DNA of 64,000 nt, taken from Candidatus Electrothrix rattekaaiensis. GTDB taxonomy: Bacteria; Desulfobacterota; Desulfobulbia; Desulfobulbales; Desulfobulbaceae. Of this stretch, positions 28,007 to 37,402 are shown one piece after another (the first letter of the stretch is position 1; every line of letters begins with the position of its first letter). The DNA lies in contig JAVQMD010000001.1 of NCBI GenBank assembly GCA_032595675.1, forward strand, positions 248,001-312,000. Reading direction: 5' to 3'. A program made the position numbers and the translations under genes. Under the pieces are notes generated by a model. It made no database searches and was not told the DNA's origin. It saw nothing but the letters and a program-made list of their open reading frames with translations.

Positions 28007-28990
28007 CTATTGATAATAGATACTATCCCCATGGGCTCGTTTTTGTATGCGACCATCCTGTACAAGGGCATCAAGCAGCAGCTCAACCTTTTTCGCTCCT
28101 CCCAGATGAAAGGTGCGATTGATATCAGCGGCCGTACATGGCCGCCGTTTTAACATCTCAATAAGCTCAACCGTGAATGCCTGTTTATCGGCTTCACGAT
28201 CAAGATTGAAAAAAAATTTCTTCTGGTCTTCCGATTCGTCATTCTGGCTCGCTTTAAAGGCCAGCAGGTCAACGGGGCGTAAGGGATTGTCTTCCTCGAA
28301 TTGCCGCGCAATCGCCGCCATACTCTGTTTATTCAGAGGGCGGGCAAAAGACTCCAGAGGCGGGCGGGCAACTGTATTCAGCTGGATGCGATCAAGCCGC
28401 ATCCGATTGACTGCCTGACGGAGTGCCGCCACTTCCTCAGCAGAGTCGTTGATGCCTTGGGCAAAGAGGATCTCCAGCCATATCTTTCCGTCATATTGAC
28501 GGGAGAAGGTGATCAGGCCTTCAATGACCTGTTCAAGGTCAACGCAGGCTGCCGGACGATCAATCTTTCTGAAGCCTGTGGGCAGAGTCGAGTCCAGCGA
28601 AGGAATCACCACGTCGGCCAGAGACATCTCCTGACGAACTTGAGGATCTGCGAGGGTTGTCCCGTTGGTCAGTACAGCAATCGGCTTTGCTGTAGTTTTT
28701 TTCAGATGCGTGATAATTTCTCCGAAATGTGCATGCAGCGTGGGTTCACCGCTGGCTGTCACTGTGATAAAATCCAACTCAGCAACACGCTCCTGATCCA
28801 GACAAAAGGCGTCTATTTCTGTTTTGATGTCCAGGAACGGGGCATACTCAGCTCGTTCACAGGTCAAATGGACTGTGGCACCGACTTCGCAATATATGCA
28901 GTTGAGGGTGCAAATTTTGTCCTGAAAAAGATCCACTCCGAGAGAGCGTCCGAGTCGCCGGGAATTTACCGGACCGAAGATATGATTCAT
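28007..28990 (-). CDS. Radical SAM protein of the COG0731 (wyosine-like) type
   Basis: 327 residues from ATG 28990 (MNHIFGPVNSRRLG); TTG 29023 in frame gives 11 more residues and neither has a strong ribosome site. The cluster motif is CTLNCIYC, in the KICTLNCIYCEVG context. FGPVNSRRLGRSLGVD and TVTASGEPTLH are hallmarks of the small radical SAM family related to archaeal Taw1/TYW1 but lacking the flavodoxin part. The last 70 residues look like a winged-helix domain (LIEMLKRRPCTAADINRTF). Substrate unknown. It follows nothing on its strand closely and probably has its own promoter in the 29024-29266 spacer. Confidence 0.88.
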   Translation of the reverse strand: MNHIFGPVNSRRLGRSLGVDLFQDKICTLNCIYCEVGATVHLTCERAEYAPFLDIKTEIDAFCLDQERVAELDFITVTASGEPTLHAHFGEIITHLKKTTAKPIAVLTNGTTLADPQVRQEMSLADVVIPSLDSTLPTGFRKIDRPAACVDLEQVIEGLITFSRQYDGKIWLEILFAQGINDSAEEVAALRQAVNRMRLDRIQLNTVARPPLESFARPLNKQSMAAIARQFEEDNPLRPVDLLAFKASQNDESEDQKKFFFNLDREADKQAFTVELIEMLKRRPCTAADINRTFHLGGAKKVELLLDALVQDGRIQKRAHGDSIYYQ

Positions 28991-29332
28991 AGAAAAAATA
29001 TAGGGCGCATCAGAAGCTGCCAAGCATCATTTTAATGGAGTATTATACTACCGGAAGAACGGAAAAGACAAGATCGGAATACAGTGCCTAAGTATTATCT
29101 TGAACTACGTATAATATAACCGTTCGTCATAAAACAATTTATTGTTTTTGGCAAGGCTAATTTATCTGTTTTTTGTTCGAAATATTGTAGAGAGTTTCAG
29201 TTGTCCCGGTGTTCCATTACTCCTTTTTCCTTGACACGAGAAGGTGAGGAGCGTAAATTCGTGTAGATGACAACCTTGAATTTTCATAATTATTTCTTCC
29301 TCTTTCGAATAAATTTACAGGAGTGTATTGAG

Positions 29333-31834
29333 GTGCATTACCGAACCCCTTTTTTCCTCTTTATAACGGTTGGTTGTTTTTTGGGTGCATTCTGCATGTT
29401 TAATCCCACAGATGCCCGTGCAGAGGCTGTCAGGGCGATGCAGTGGGAAATCACTGCTGATAAACTGACCAGGTTTGAAGACCCTGCCAGCGTAATCGCA
29501 GAAGGCAATGTTATCCTAAAAAAAATGGAAAATATAACCGGGGCTGCTCAAGAAAAAAAGGAAAAAAAAGATTGGGGTGATCTTCTTGGTGAAGATACCT
29601 CACCAGGAGAGGAAGGCAACGATACTCAAGCCGAAGATGCCCTCCCAGAAGAAGGCGGAGAGGCAACATTAATTACTCCAAAGAAAGCTCCGGCCTTGCA
29701 GGGCGTGGATTCCGAGGAGCAGGGGGAATTTGCTGAGGAGGACTCTCAGGAGACAGAAGAAAATACTGAGGAGGATGGGGAGCAAGTTGTCAATTCCGCT
29801 GTTATCAGCACCATCAAGGCGGATTGGGTAGTGTATGATATGGATTTGGGAACGGTTAAGTTACGCGGCAACGTGCTCCTTGATATTGGCCCAGATAAGC
29901 TGAGCGCGAGTGAGGGCACTGTTCATCTCACGAGGGAAACAGCCTCCTTTACTGATGCGACCATTATCCGGCAATATAAGGATATGCGTGTTGAAGGGCG
30001 GGTCATTGAGAAGACCGGAGAACTCACCTACCATATTGAAGATGGCTGGTTGATCACCTGTAAGCTGAAAGACGGAGAAAAACCGCCGTGGAGTTTCCAT
30101 GCCGCTGATGCCGAGATTACTGACGGAGGGTATGCTTTTCTGAAACATGCCACCTTCCGAATCAAAGGGGTACCTATCCTGTACTCGCCTCTTATGATGC
30201 TGCCCGCCAAGCGGAACCGTCAGACAGGTCTTCTCTTCCCCTCTGTGTCCCTGTCGGATCGGGACGGATTCAGTCTGGAGTGGCCGCTTTTTATTAACCT
30301 CTCTCCGAGCAGCGATATTACGCTGTATCCCCATTATTTTGCAGAGCGGGGCTTTATGGCAGGGGCTGAAGCTCGTTATATGTTGGATCAGAATTCAAAG
30401 GGAACAATAATTGCGAATTTCCTGAACGACGATCTCAGCGATATCAATAACCCGGATAATGCTGAGTATTATACCGAAGGCGGATACACCCATACTAATC
30501 AGAATCGCTATTGGGTACGAGGAAAGGCGGATCAGAAATTTGGCGGGTGGACAACTCGACTTAATATTGATCTTGTCTCTGATCAGGATTACTTAAACGA
30601 ATTCAGTAATGGTTTTACCGGGTACTCTGTGAGCGACCAACGGTTTTCTAATCAGTTTGGGCGCGGATTACAGGACAGGAATACTTATGAGCGGGAAAAC
30701 AAGCTGACCACGCTTCGTTCTTGGTCCAACGGTACCTCCTTGGAGGCAACGTTGAAAGGGATTGATGATCTGCATGAATATAGTGATGACAGCGGCTCTA
30801 CAGCCCTGTGGAAATTTCCAGAGGTTAAATACAGCGGTTTAGTTCCCTTGTATGATACGGACGTGGATTTTTCCTGGGACGCGAATTACGTTTATTATAA
30901 ACGTGATATAGGCGTGGAGGCGCAACGAATTGATCTCTATCCTAAGTTGAAAACAGCTCTCCCTATGCTGAGTGAGTACTTGGAGACCACTGTCGGTGTC
31001 GGCATCAGGGATACCATGTACATGATTGATGATAACGGGGCTGAAGAATGGCAGGACAGTGATACGGAGAATCGTTTCCTCGCAGACGTAAACGGGGAAA
31101 TCGCAACAACCTTGCGCAGGGATTTTTTAGGTAACAGCAGAGGTGTTTCGTCATGGAGTCATATACTGCGACCTTTTGTCCGCTATACCTATGTAACTGA
31201 GCCGGATGAGGTGAATCTGCCTCTGTTTGATGCTGTTGACAGTGTCGGTAATCAGAATCAGATTACCTACGGGCTGAATAATTTCTTCACTGTCTCCGAG
31301 ATGAAAGGTGATGAAGAGTCTGAGCGGGATTACGGGTATGTCAAGTTGCAACAAAACTATGATCTCCGTAACGTGGCTTCTGATGAGCCTCTTTCTGATC
31401 TCCAGTTCCGTCTCTCCTGGACCCCTTGGCAGAATATGAACTTCAAGTACTCTACTGATATTGATGTGTATGATAACGGTTTTACACAGCATACCGTTGA
31501 GAGTGATTACCGCAACAGCCGAGGAGATTTGCTTTCTTTTGACTATCTTTTTTATGCCGGTGCCACTGATGAGATAGAGGATACCAGTTCGGTCAGGCTC
31601 TTTACCCGGATTGGCCTGATCTATGATTTCGCTGTCGGCTATTCTCTGGAACAGTCCATTCAGGATTCCGTAACCATATCAGAGAAGATCAGTCTGAGTT
31701 ACAACCCTTCCTGCTGGTCAGTGGAACTGGTGGCTGATGTTACGCCGGATAACGAACAAGTTATGGTCCTGTTCAAGTTGGCCAATATCGGCGCACCCTT
31801 TGGTGTCGACCTCATGGGAAGCAGTGATGAATAG
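29333..31834 (+). CDS. lptD: LPS-assembly outer membrane protein LptD
   Basis: 833 residues if GTG 29333 is used; ATG 29267 gives 855. I prefer GTG 29333 because ACAGGAG ends 9 bases upstream and the protein then begins with a regular signal peptide (VHYRTPFFLFITVGCFLGAF, cleavage near DARA-EA). The N-terminal OstA/LptA-like beta-jellyroll domain is interrupted by an acidic low-complexity insert (about residues 70-155). The conserved GVPILYSPLMMLPAKRNRQTGLLFPS leads into a C-terminal beta-barrel with alternating aromatic strands ending near ANIGAPFGVDL. LptD with LptE inserts lipopolysaccharide into the outer leaflet. It starts a plus-strand run that extends to 37382. Confidence 0.93.
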   Translation: MHYRTPFFLFITVGCFLGAFCMFNPTDARAEAVRAMQWEITADKLTRFEDPASVIAEGNVILKKMENITGAAQEKKEKKDWGDLLGEDTSPGEEGNDTQAEDALPEEGGEATLITPKKAPALQGVDSEEQGEFAEEDSQETEENTEEDGEQVVNSAVISTIKADWVVYDMDLGTVKLRGNVLLDIGPDKLSASEGTVHLTRETASFTDATIIRQYKDMRVEGRVIEKTGELTYHIEDGWLITCKLKDGEKPPWSFHAADAEITDGGYAFLKHATFRIKGVPILYSPLMMLPAKRNRQTGLLFPSVSLSDRDGFSLEWPLFINLSPSSDITLYPHYFAERGFMAGAEARYMLDQNSKGTIIANFLNDDLSDINNPDNAEYYTEGGYTHTNQNRYWVRGKADQKFGGWTTRLNIDLVSDQDYLNEFSNGFTGYSVSDQRFSNQFGRGLQDRNTYERENKLTTLRSWSNGTSLEATLKGIDDLHEYSDDSGSTALWKFPEVKYSGLVPLYDTDVDFSWDANYVYYKRDIGVEAQRIDLYPKLKTALPMLSEYLETTVGVGIRDTMYMIDDNGAEEWQDSDTENRFLADVNGEIATTLRRDFLGNSRGVSSWSHILRPFVRYTYVTEPDEVNLPLFDAVDSVGNQNQITYGLNNFFTVSEMKGDEESERDYGYVKLQQNYDLRNVASDEPLSDLQFRLSWTPWQNMNFKYSTDIDVYDNGFTQHTVESDYRNSRGDLLSFDYLFYAGATDEIEDTSSVRLFTRIGLIYDFAVGYSLEQSIQDSVTISEKISLSYNPSCWSVELVADVTPDNEQVMVLFKLANIGAPFGVDLMGSSDE

Positions 31835-31909
31835 AAGGTGCGCGGACGGTATAAGCATAAGCAAACTCCGCCCATTCAAGGGGTGGGGAGCGCAGCCCGG
31901 AGCTCCGCA

Positions 31910-32890
31910 ATGAAATATCTTGATGTGTTTAACGGCGATGCTGACGGTATCTGTGCCCTTCACCAACTGCGTCTGCATGAACCGCGACCGGATGCCCGAT
32001 TACTCAGCGGGGTAAAGCGGGATATAGTCCTGCTTGAGCAGGTAACCGAGGTGAGCGATACAGTGCTCACGGTTCTTGACATCTCTTTGGACAAGAACAA
32101 GGAAAGCTTGGATAAAATTTTGGCTGCTGACGGTGGCAATACGGTGTTCTATGCAGACCATCATTATGCCGGTGAGCTTCCGAACTCGGAACGCCTTACT
32201 GCCCATATTGACCCACAGCCTCTGATCTGCACCTCGTTGATCATCAATCAGCTTCTTGAAGGAAGGCATGTACTGTGGGCGGTCGTTGGAGCCTTTGGCG
32301 ATAATCTTGATGAAGCGGCAGAACAGCTTGCCCGGCAATCAGGGGTTGATCAGGCCGCCCTTGCCCTGCTTAGGGAGACCGGGATTTTGCTCAACTATAA
32401 CGGTTACGGTGCAACATTGGAGGATCTCTTCTTTGATCCTGTTGAGCTGTTTCGTCAGGTGCAGCCTTATGCAGACCCGCTGGATTTTTATGCCGATGCC
32501 GTTGCCTTGCAGACCCTGAAAAAAGGGTATCAGAGCGATATGGAGCAGGCAATGTCCTTTAACCCGGTCCATCAGGACAGCTCTGGACGTATCTATCAGC
32601 TGCCTGCCCAAGCATGGTCCCGGAGAGTGGCCGGAGTGTACTCCAATACCTTGGCCCGGCAAAAACCGAATCTCGCTCATGCCCTCTTGACGGAGAACGC
32701 TGACCGATCTTTACGCATTAGTGTTCGTGCTCCTCTGCACAACCGCAACGGAGCAGATGTTCTTTGTCGCAAGTTTCCCAGCGGCGGCGGTCGAGCTGCG
32801 GCCGCTGGCATCAATACCTTGCCTCCAGAGCAGCTTGATGATTTTATCAGGGCCTTCAGCGAGCAGTTCCACACGTCTGATTCTGTTTGA
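31910..32890 (+). CDS. DHH/DHHA1-type phosphoesterase family protein
   Basis: 326 residues from ATG 31910 (MKYLDVFNGDADGICALHQL); the frame is open from 31838 but the upstream residues are not family-like. The N-terminal DHH part has FNGDADGICALHQL (metal-binding Asp residues), LTVLDISLDKN and YADHHYAG (the DHH motif). The C-terminal DHHA1-like part ends with FPSGGGRAAAAGINTLP, the GGGHxxAAG-like substrate loop, here without His. Relatives cleave phosphodiesters in nucleotides such as nanoRNA or cyclic di-AMP; the substrate here is unknown and the altered loop leaves the activity open. Confidence 0.82.
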   Translation: MKYLDVFNGDADGICALHQLRLHEPRPDARLLSGVKRDIVLLEQVTEVSDTVLTVLDISLDKNKESLDKILAADGGNTVFYADHHYAGELPNSERLTAHIDPQPLICTSLIINQLLEGRHVLWAVVGAFGDNLDEAAEQLARQSGVDQAALALLRETGILLNYNGYGATLEDLFFDPVELFRQVQPYADPLDFYADAVALQTLKKGYQSDMEQAMSFNPVHQDSSGRIYQLPAQAWSRRVAGVYSNTLARQKPNLAHALLTENADRSLRISVRAPLHNRNGADVLCRKFPSGGGRAAAAGINTLPPEQLDDFIRAFSEQFHTSDSV

Positions 32891-32920
32891 TCCAAGCTTT
32901 CCTTTCGCCCTTTATTTATT

Positions 32921-33979
32921 ATGAGATTTCGTTGCTGTTCTGCTGTTCTATTCTTTTTCATCATCTCACTCCTGTTCCTTTCCGAGGCAACAGGGAAAGC
33001 ACAATCAACTCCGACTACTCAGGTTAAAGACGACCAACCTGTTAATCTGCAACAGGAAAAATATAAGTTGTTGTTCCAGGAGCTTGAACGGAAACATAAA
33101 TTTCAGCCTGCGGAACTGGAAGAGCTTTTTCAGGGGCAGGTAATTTCCAAACGAGTGCTTGAGCTGATGGACAAGCAATGGAAACGACGTCCTTATTATG
33201 AATACTACGCTCTTTTTCTTACCCCGAAAACTATCCAAACCGGCAAAGAAAAACTCCAAATACACAAGGAATTACTGGATCGAATAGAAAAGGAATTCGG
33301 GGTGGAGCGGGAAATTATCGTGGCCATCTGGGGCATAGAGACCCGTTACGGGACGCATCAGGGAGATTTTAATATCCTTCGTACGTTGAACACCCTGTTT
33401 GACGCCTATCCTAGGCGAGCAGATTTCTTTCGCAAGGAGCTGGTCCAATATCTCATTCTTTGCCGGGAGCATGGTGTTAATCCGAAAACGGCTGTGGGCT
33501 CCTATGCTGGTGCCTTTGGTCAGGCCCAGTTCATGCCCTCTTCGTTCCGTCATTTTGCTGTCAGCTTTGACGGTAACGACCGTAGCGACCTTTGGAATTC
33601 CGTACCCGATGCCTTGGCCTCCATTGCAAATTATATGAAACTGCATGGATGGGTACAAGACACACCGGTCTATGTGGAGCTGGGCAATACGCTCAAGGAT
33701 AAGCGGCTGATTGCTGCGAAGGAGGAGGGCAGGAAAGGGCGCGTTCCTTGGAAGCTTGTCCGGGAACTGCAAAAAACAGTGCAAAAAAAAGATATTCCTC
33801 CCTCTCCAAGCGAACTTCCGCTCTCCATCATCGGTCTGGAGCTTGACCCGAAAAAATTCGATCATGCTTATCGTTATGTTGCCGGTTATCCGAATTTTCA
33901 CACCATTACAGAATATAATCATTCACTCTTCTATGGAATGGCTGTCAGTGAACTGGCAGAGCTGCTGAAGGGAGAATAG
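32921..33979 (+). CDS. MltB-like lytic murein transglycosylase
   Basis: 352 residues. An N-terminal signal peptide (CCSAVLFFFIISLLFLSEAT) sends it to the periplasm. No lipobox is clear, so it may be soluble rather than a lipoprotein. The SLT_2 domain has the catalytic Glu in AIWGIETRYGTHQGDF, a NILRTLNTLFDAYPRR helix and GAFGQAQFMPSSFRHF. It ends with the YRYVAGYPNFHTITEYNHS segment common to MltB. It cleaves glycan strands to anhydromuramyl ends during wall growth. It follows the DHH gene by 30 bases. The partial enzyme at 1-741 is a paralogue with an added peptidoglycan-binding domain. Confidence 0.93.
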   Translation: MRFRCCSAVLFFFIISLLFLSEATGKAQSTPTTQVKDDQPVNLQQEKYKLLFQELERKHKFQPAELEELFQGQVISKRVLELMDKQWKRRPYYEYYALFLTPKTIQTGKEKLQIHKELLDRIEKEFGVEREIIVAIWGIETRYGTHQGDFNILRTLNTLFDAYPRRADFFRKELVQYLILCREHGVNPKTAVGSYAGAFGQAQFMPSSFRHFAVSFDGNDRSDLWNSVPDALASIANYMKLHGWVQDTPVYVELGNTLKDKRLIAAKEEGRKGRVPWKLVRELQKTVQKKDIPPSPSELPLSIIGLELDPKKFDHAYRYVAGYPNFHTITEYNHSLFYGMAVSELAELLKGE

Positions 33980-34060
33980 GCCCTTCTTGCAATTTTTTGA
34001 GAAATTTCTCATAACATAATCAAGTATTTTATATTTCTAACTCATCTCTAATCTTTAGCT

Positions 34061-34813
34061 ATGGAACGATCGCGATCCAATCGATTTTATGCCCTTCCCA
34101 GCATGCTGACCTGTACCAGTCTCTTCAGCGGCTTTTACTCCATAGTTGCCTCTATTAACGGGGATTTTTTTCCTGCTGCTGTGGCGATTCTGGTGGCAGG
34201 GCTCTTTGACGGGCTGGACGGACGGGTTGCCCGTTTAACTGATTCCACCTCGCGTTTCGGTATGCAGCTGGATTCCCTTTGTGATCTGGTTTCCTTTGGT
34301 GTTGCCCCTGCGCTCCTTGCCTATCTCTGGGCTTTGATTCCCTATGGACGATATGGCTGGCTGGCGGCTTTTCTGTACGTGGCCACCACTGCTCTGCGTC
34401 TGGCTCGTTTTAACTCCATGGCTGAGGAGCCGGAGGATGAAAATAATGAAAATCATGATTTTGTCGGCCTGCCCTGTCCGGCAGCTGCCGGTGCCATTGC
34501 AACCATGGTGATGTTTTTTCGTTATTTAGGAACGACCGATCCTGTTAAACATTTTTCCATTCTTTTGTTGGTCTATCTGCTTTCCTATCTGATGATTTCA
34601 ACCCATCGTTATCTGAGCTTTAAGAAAACCAGGGTTCCCAAGGAAAAGCGTTTTCAGGCCGTTGTTGGTATGGTTCTCATTCTGATCCTTTTGGCGACAG
34701 AGCCCCCTGTTACCTTATTTATCACGACATTACTGTATGCTCTCTCTGGTTTAATCTTGGAGCTGTACACTTTTTTGAGGAAAAGAAAGGAAACAAGAGA
34801 GCAAGAAAGCTGA
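34061..34813 (+). CDS. pssA: CDP-diacylglycerol-serine O-phosphatidyltransferase
   Basis: 250 residues with about seven hydrophobic helices. The CDP-alcohol phosphotransferase motif is intact: DGLDGRVARLTDSTSRFG then QLDSLCD (DGxxAR…GxxxD…D). The start LPSMLTCTSLFSGFYS is typical of the integral-membrane PssA of most bacteria (type II), not the peripheral E. coli enzyme. It transfers a phosphatidyl group from CDP-diacylglycerol to serine, the first step to phosphatidylethanolamine. No psd (decarboxylase) gene is next to it. Confidence 0.94.
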   Translation: MERSRSNRFYALPSMLTCTSLFSGFYSIVASINGDFFPAAVAILVAGLFDGLDGRVARLTDSTSRFGMQLDSLCDLVSFGVAPALLAYLWALIPYGRYGWLAAFLYVATTALRLARFNSMAEEPEDENNENHDFVGLPCPAAAGAIATMVMFFRYLGTTDPVKHFSILLLVYLLSYLMISTHRYLSFKKTRVPKEKRFQAVVGMVLILILLATEPPVTLFITTLLYALSGLILELYTFLRKRKETREQES

Positions 34814-34845
34814 GCTGATTCACAGTCCTCTGTTTCTAGAATGTC

Positions 34846-35427
34846 ATGCGGATTACCGGCGGTTCAGCCAAAGGGCGTCATTTAATCAGCCCCAAAGCAG
34901 GGTGGCGTTTTATACGTCCGACCGGAGATCGGGTGCGCGAGGCCCTGTTTAATATTCTCGGTGAGGATGTGGCAGGCGGCACGATCCTTGATCTTTATGC
35001 TGGCACCGGGGCTTTGGGTCTTGAGGCATTAAGCAGAGGAGCAGAGACAGCGATCTTTGTTGATCAGTCTCGCCAAGCCCTTGAGCTTATCCACGGCAAC
35101 CTGACAAATTGTTTTCCCACCGCAAGGGCCTCTTTGCAACAACTGAATCTTTCTCATGAAGAGAGTTTGAAGCGGCTGAAAAAGAAAATGCCTGATCAAC
35201 TACTCTTTGATATTATTTTTCTTGATCCGCCATATGAAAAAAAACTGGCGGAAAAAACGCTGGCAATGATAGAAAGAGAAGACCTGCTGAAAGAGAATGG
35301 ATTCGTTGTTGCTGAGGAGCGGGCAAGCGAACAGCTTGCTGAACAATACGGAACCCTGACCTTGGCGAATCACCGGAGTTACGGGGAAACCGGTCTCTGG
35401 TTCTATCGCAATATTGTCAACTCCTGA
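34846..35427 (+). CDS. rsmD: 16S rRNA (guanine966-N2)-methyltransferase
   Basis: 193 residues. MRITGGSAKGRHL and RPTGDRVREALFNIL are the family's start; the SAM-binding loop is LDLYAGTGALGLEALSRGA; the catalytic motif is FLDPPYEK. It methylates N2 of G966 in 16S rRNA during small-subunit assembly. The pairing of rsmD with coaD downstream is common in bacteria and supports both calls. Confidence 0.95.
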   Translation: MRITGGSAKGRHLISPKAGWRFIRPTGDRVREALFNILGEDVAGGTILDLYAGTGALGLEALSRGAETAIFVDQSRQALELIHGNLTNCFPTARASLQQLNLSHEESLKRLKKKMPDQLLFDIIFLDPPYEKKLAEKTLAMIEREDLLKENGFVVAEERASEQLAEQYGTLTLANHRSYGETGLWFYRNIVNS

Positions 35428-35500
35428 CAACGTCTCACGTCCTGCTCTTTTTAAAAGACCGATTCACTCGTTCCACATCTAACCGTAAAAACTGCCTGTT

Positions 35501-36028
35501 ATGCCTCATCAACTTGTTATTGCATCGGATTCTCAGCCGGGTCACCCCTCGGGAATCGCTGTTTACCCTGGTACCTTTGATCCCATTACCAACGGCCATG
35601 TAGATATCGTCAAACGGTCATTACGCATGTTTGATCAGGTAATCGTGGCCCTTGCCGTCAATACGGGCAAGGCACCCCTGTTTACCCTGGAGGAACGGGT
35701 TGCGCTGGTCGAGCAATGCTTTACCGCCAACAGCAATGTGACTGTTGATACCACTGATGGGCTGATCGTTGATTATGCTGTTCAACAAAAGGCATGCGCC
35801 ATTGTGCGCGGTCTGCGGGCGGTTTCTGATTTTGACTATGAGTTCCAGCTGGCTCTGATGAACAGGAAGTTGGAACGCAGAGTGCAGACCGTCTTTCTTA
35901 TGACCGGTTTTCGCTGGATATATATCAGTTCCTCCATTATCAAGGATGCAGCCCGACACGGCGGAGATGTCAGTGGGATGGTTCCGGCCCATGTGTTGGC
36001 AGCTTTGAAAAAGAAGTTTAATAACTGA
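35501..36028 (+). CDS. coaD: Phosphopantetheine adenylyltransferase
   Basis: 175 residues, including about 15 extra residues before the usual start. The nucleotidyltransferase motif is YPGTFDPITNGHVDIV (T/HxGH variant) and the C-terminal ISSSIIKD replaces the usual ISSTMVKE. The VRGLRAVSDFDYEFQLALMN segment is highly typical. It joins ATP to 4'-phosphopantetheine in the penultimate step of coenzyme A synthesis. The extra N-terminus (MPHQLVIASDSQPGHPS) may reflect a start further in, but no in-frame ATG lies nearer the motif. Confidence 0.96.
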   Translation: MPHQLVIASDSQPGHPSGIAVYPGTFDPITNGHVDIVKRSLRMFDQVIVALAVNTGKAPLFTLEERVALVEQCFTANSNVTVDTTDGLIVDYAVQQKACAIVRGLRAVSDFDYEFQLALMNRKLERRVQTVFLMTGFRWIYISSSIIKDAARHGGDVSGMVPAHVLAALKKKFNN

Positions 36029-36048
36029 TTAGGGATGCCGAAGTATTT

Positions 36049-36486
36049 ATGGCAGAAGAGAAAATCGATATAACCGATGAACGCCGCAATTTTTTGCGCA
36101 ATATGATCAGCTGGACAGGAGCCTTTATCGGAGCCAGTCTGCTCTATCCCCTGTTCCGTTTTGCCGGTTTTGCTGTCAAGCCCAAGCCGAGACATATCAA
36201 GGTGGCAGCCCCCCTGCCTGTCAGCGGTTTTCACGCGGAGCGGGATTTTATCCTCTTTGCCCGGGACGAACAGGCTTGGGCTGTCTCCAGAACCTGTACT
36301 CATCTCGGTTGCCGGGTCAATTTCCTGGAAGATCAGCAGCTCATTGAATGTCCCTGCCATCAGAGTCGGTTTACAGAGCAGGGAAAACGTCTGCGAGGGC
36401 CAGCTGAACGAGATTTGCCTGCCTTTGCAGTGGCAGTGCAGAAAGACGCGGACGGGGCAGTAACCGAGTATGTGGTGACGATTTAA
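36049..36486 (+). CDS. Rieske iron-sulfur protein
   Basis: 145 residues. One N-terminal membrane helix (ISWTGAFIGASLLYPLF, about residues 21-37) anchors a soluble Rieske domain with both cluster boxes, CTHLGC and CPCHQSRF, so the 2Fe-2S cluster with two Cys and two His should form. The arrangement matches Rieske subunits of bc-type quinol oxidising complexes. Its TAA shares its last base with the ATG of the cytochrome b gene (36484-36488). The pair is probably one complex taking electrons from quinol; no cytochrome c1 gene is in the window. Confidence 0.95.
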   Translation: MAEEKIDITDERRNFLRNMISWTGAFIGASLLYPLFRFAGFAVKPKPRHIKVAAPLPVSGFHAERDFILFARDEQAWAVSRTCTHLGCRVNFLEDQQLIECPCHQSRFTEQGKRLRGPAERDLPAFAVAVQKDADGAVTEYVVTI

Positions 36487-37382
36487 TGATCGTACCGAGC
36501 CGACAGGATAAGGCGGAGACGAGGCTTGTGAAACGGTTGCAAAACACCCTGTTCTCGATCCGTTGGGGAGGCCACGCCTTGATCAGTCTGTATATCTCGG
36601 TCTTGTCCGGCCTGATTGTTGGACTCCAGTATAATGCGGCGGAACCCTTTTATTCCACCGCAACCATCGAGCTGATCGTACCTTTTGGCTCCTTTTGGCG
36701 TTCTTTGCATTACTGCTCCAGCCAAGTATTTATGCTCCTCCTGCTGGTGCATCTAGTTATTATTCTTTGGCAGAAGGACTCTGCGTCCGGGTACAGCTTC
36801 AGCCGAGGCGCATGGCTGCGTCTCACTGCCTCTGTGCCGGTCGCGCTTTTTCTCCTCTTTACCGGGTATATCCTCCGGGGCGATGCCACCGGCGAGGCAG
36901 CCGGGGCCATTGCCGAGAATATCATCCTTGCTGTCCCGATTTTAGGTTCTTTCCTCAATAAACTCCTGTTTGACGGCAATACGGTCGGGGTGCAAAAGGT
37001 TTATCTCAATCATCTGATCGGGCTGATGGTTATAGGCGGTTTCTGTGTCTGGCCGCATCTGCGACGTTATACCGCGTACTGGCGCAATCATCTTCCTCTT
37101 GCCCTTGTTTTTCTCCTGCTTGCCCCGATCTTAAAAACCCCACTGGAGCGCGATCATTTCGGCCTGCTGCATATTAATGGACCGTGGTTTTTTCTCGGGT
37201 TGCAGGAGTTACTGCGCTATATCCCGGTGTTCTGGGCAGGGATCTTTGTCCCGGCGATCTTTGTCGGTGCCTTGCTGCTTCTGCCGCCGGAAGGGGCTGC
37301 TCGCCGGAGAACTTTGTGGTTTATGGGGGCTTGGCTGGCTTTTTATATCGTGTTAAGTGTCCTTGGTTTCCGGCGGGGATAA
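36486..37382 (+). CDS. Cytochrome b-type membrane subunit
   Basis: 298 residues, about eight hydrophobic helices. The cytochrome b/b6 core has paired His ligands in SLHYCSSQVFMLLLLVHLV and in YLNHLIGLM with CVWPHLRRY, fitting two b hemes. The glycine-rich first helix (LSGLIVGLQYNAAEP) is also typical. It is longer than cytochrome b6 and shorter than full cytochrome b, with about three helices after the b6 core. It overlaps the Rieske gene by one base. Together they look like a two-gene quinol-oxidising module. Confidence 0.9.
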   Translation: MIVPSRQDKAETRLVKRLQNTLFSIRWGGHALISLYISVLSGLIVGLQYNAAEPFYSTATIELIVPFGSFWRSLHYCSSQVFMLLLLVHLVIILWQKDSASGYSFSRGAWLRLTASVPVALFLLFTGYILRGDATGEAAGAIAENIILAVPILGSFLNKLLFDGNTVGVQKVYLNHLIGLMVIGGFCVWPHLRRYTAYWRNHLPLALVFLLLAPILKTPLERDHFGLLHINGPWFFLGLQELLRYIPVFWAGIFVPAIFVGALLLLPPEGAARRRTLWFMGAWLAFYIVLSVLGFRRG

Positions 37383-37402
37383 TAGGCTTCAGCGAGGAAG
37401 CT

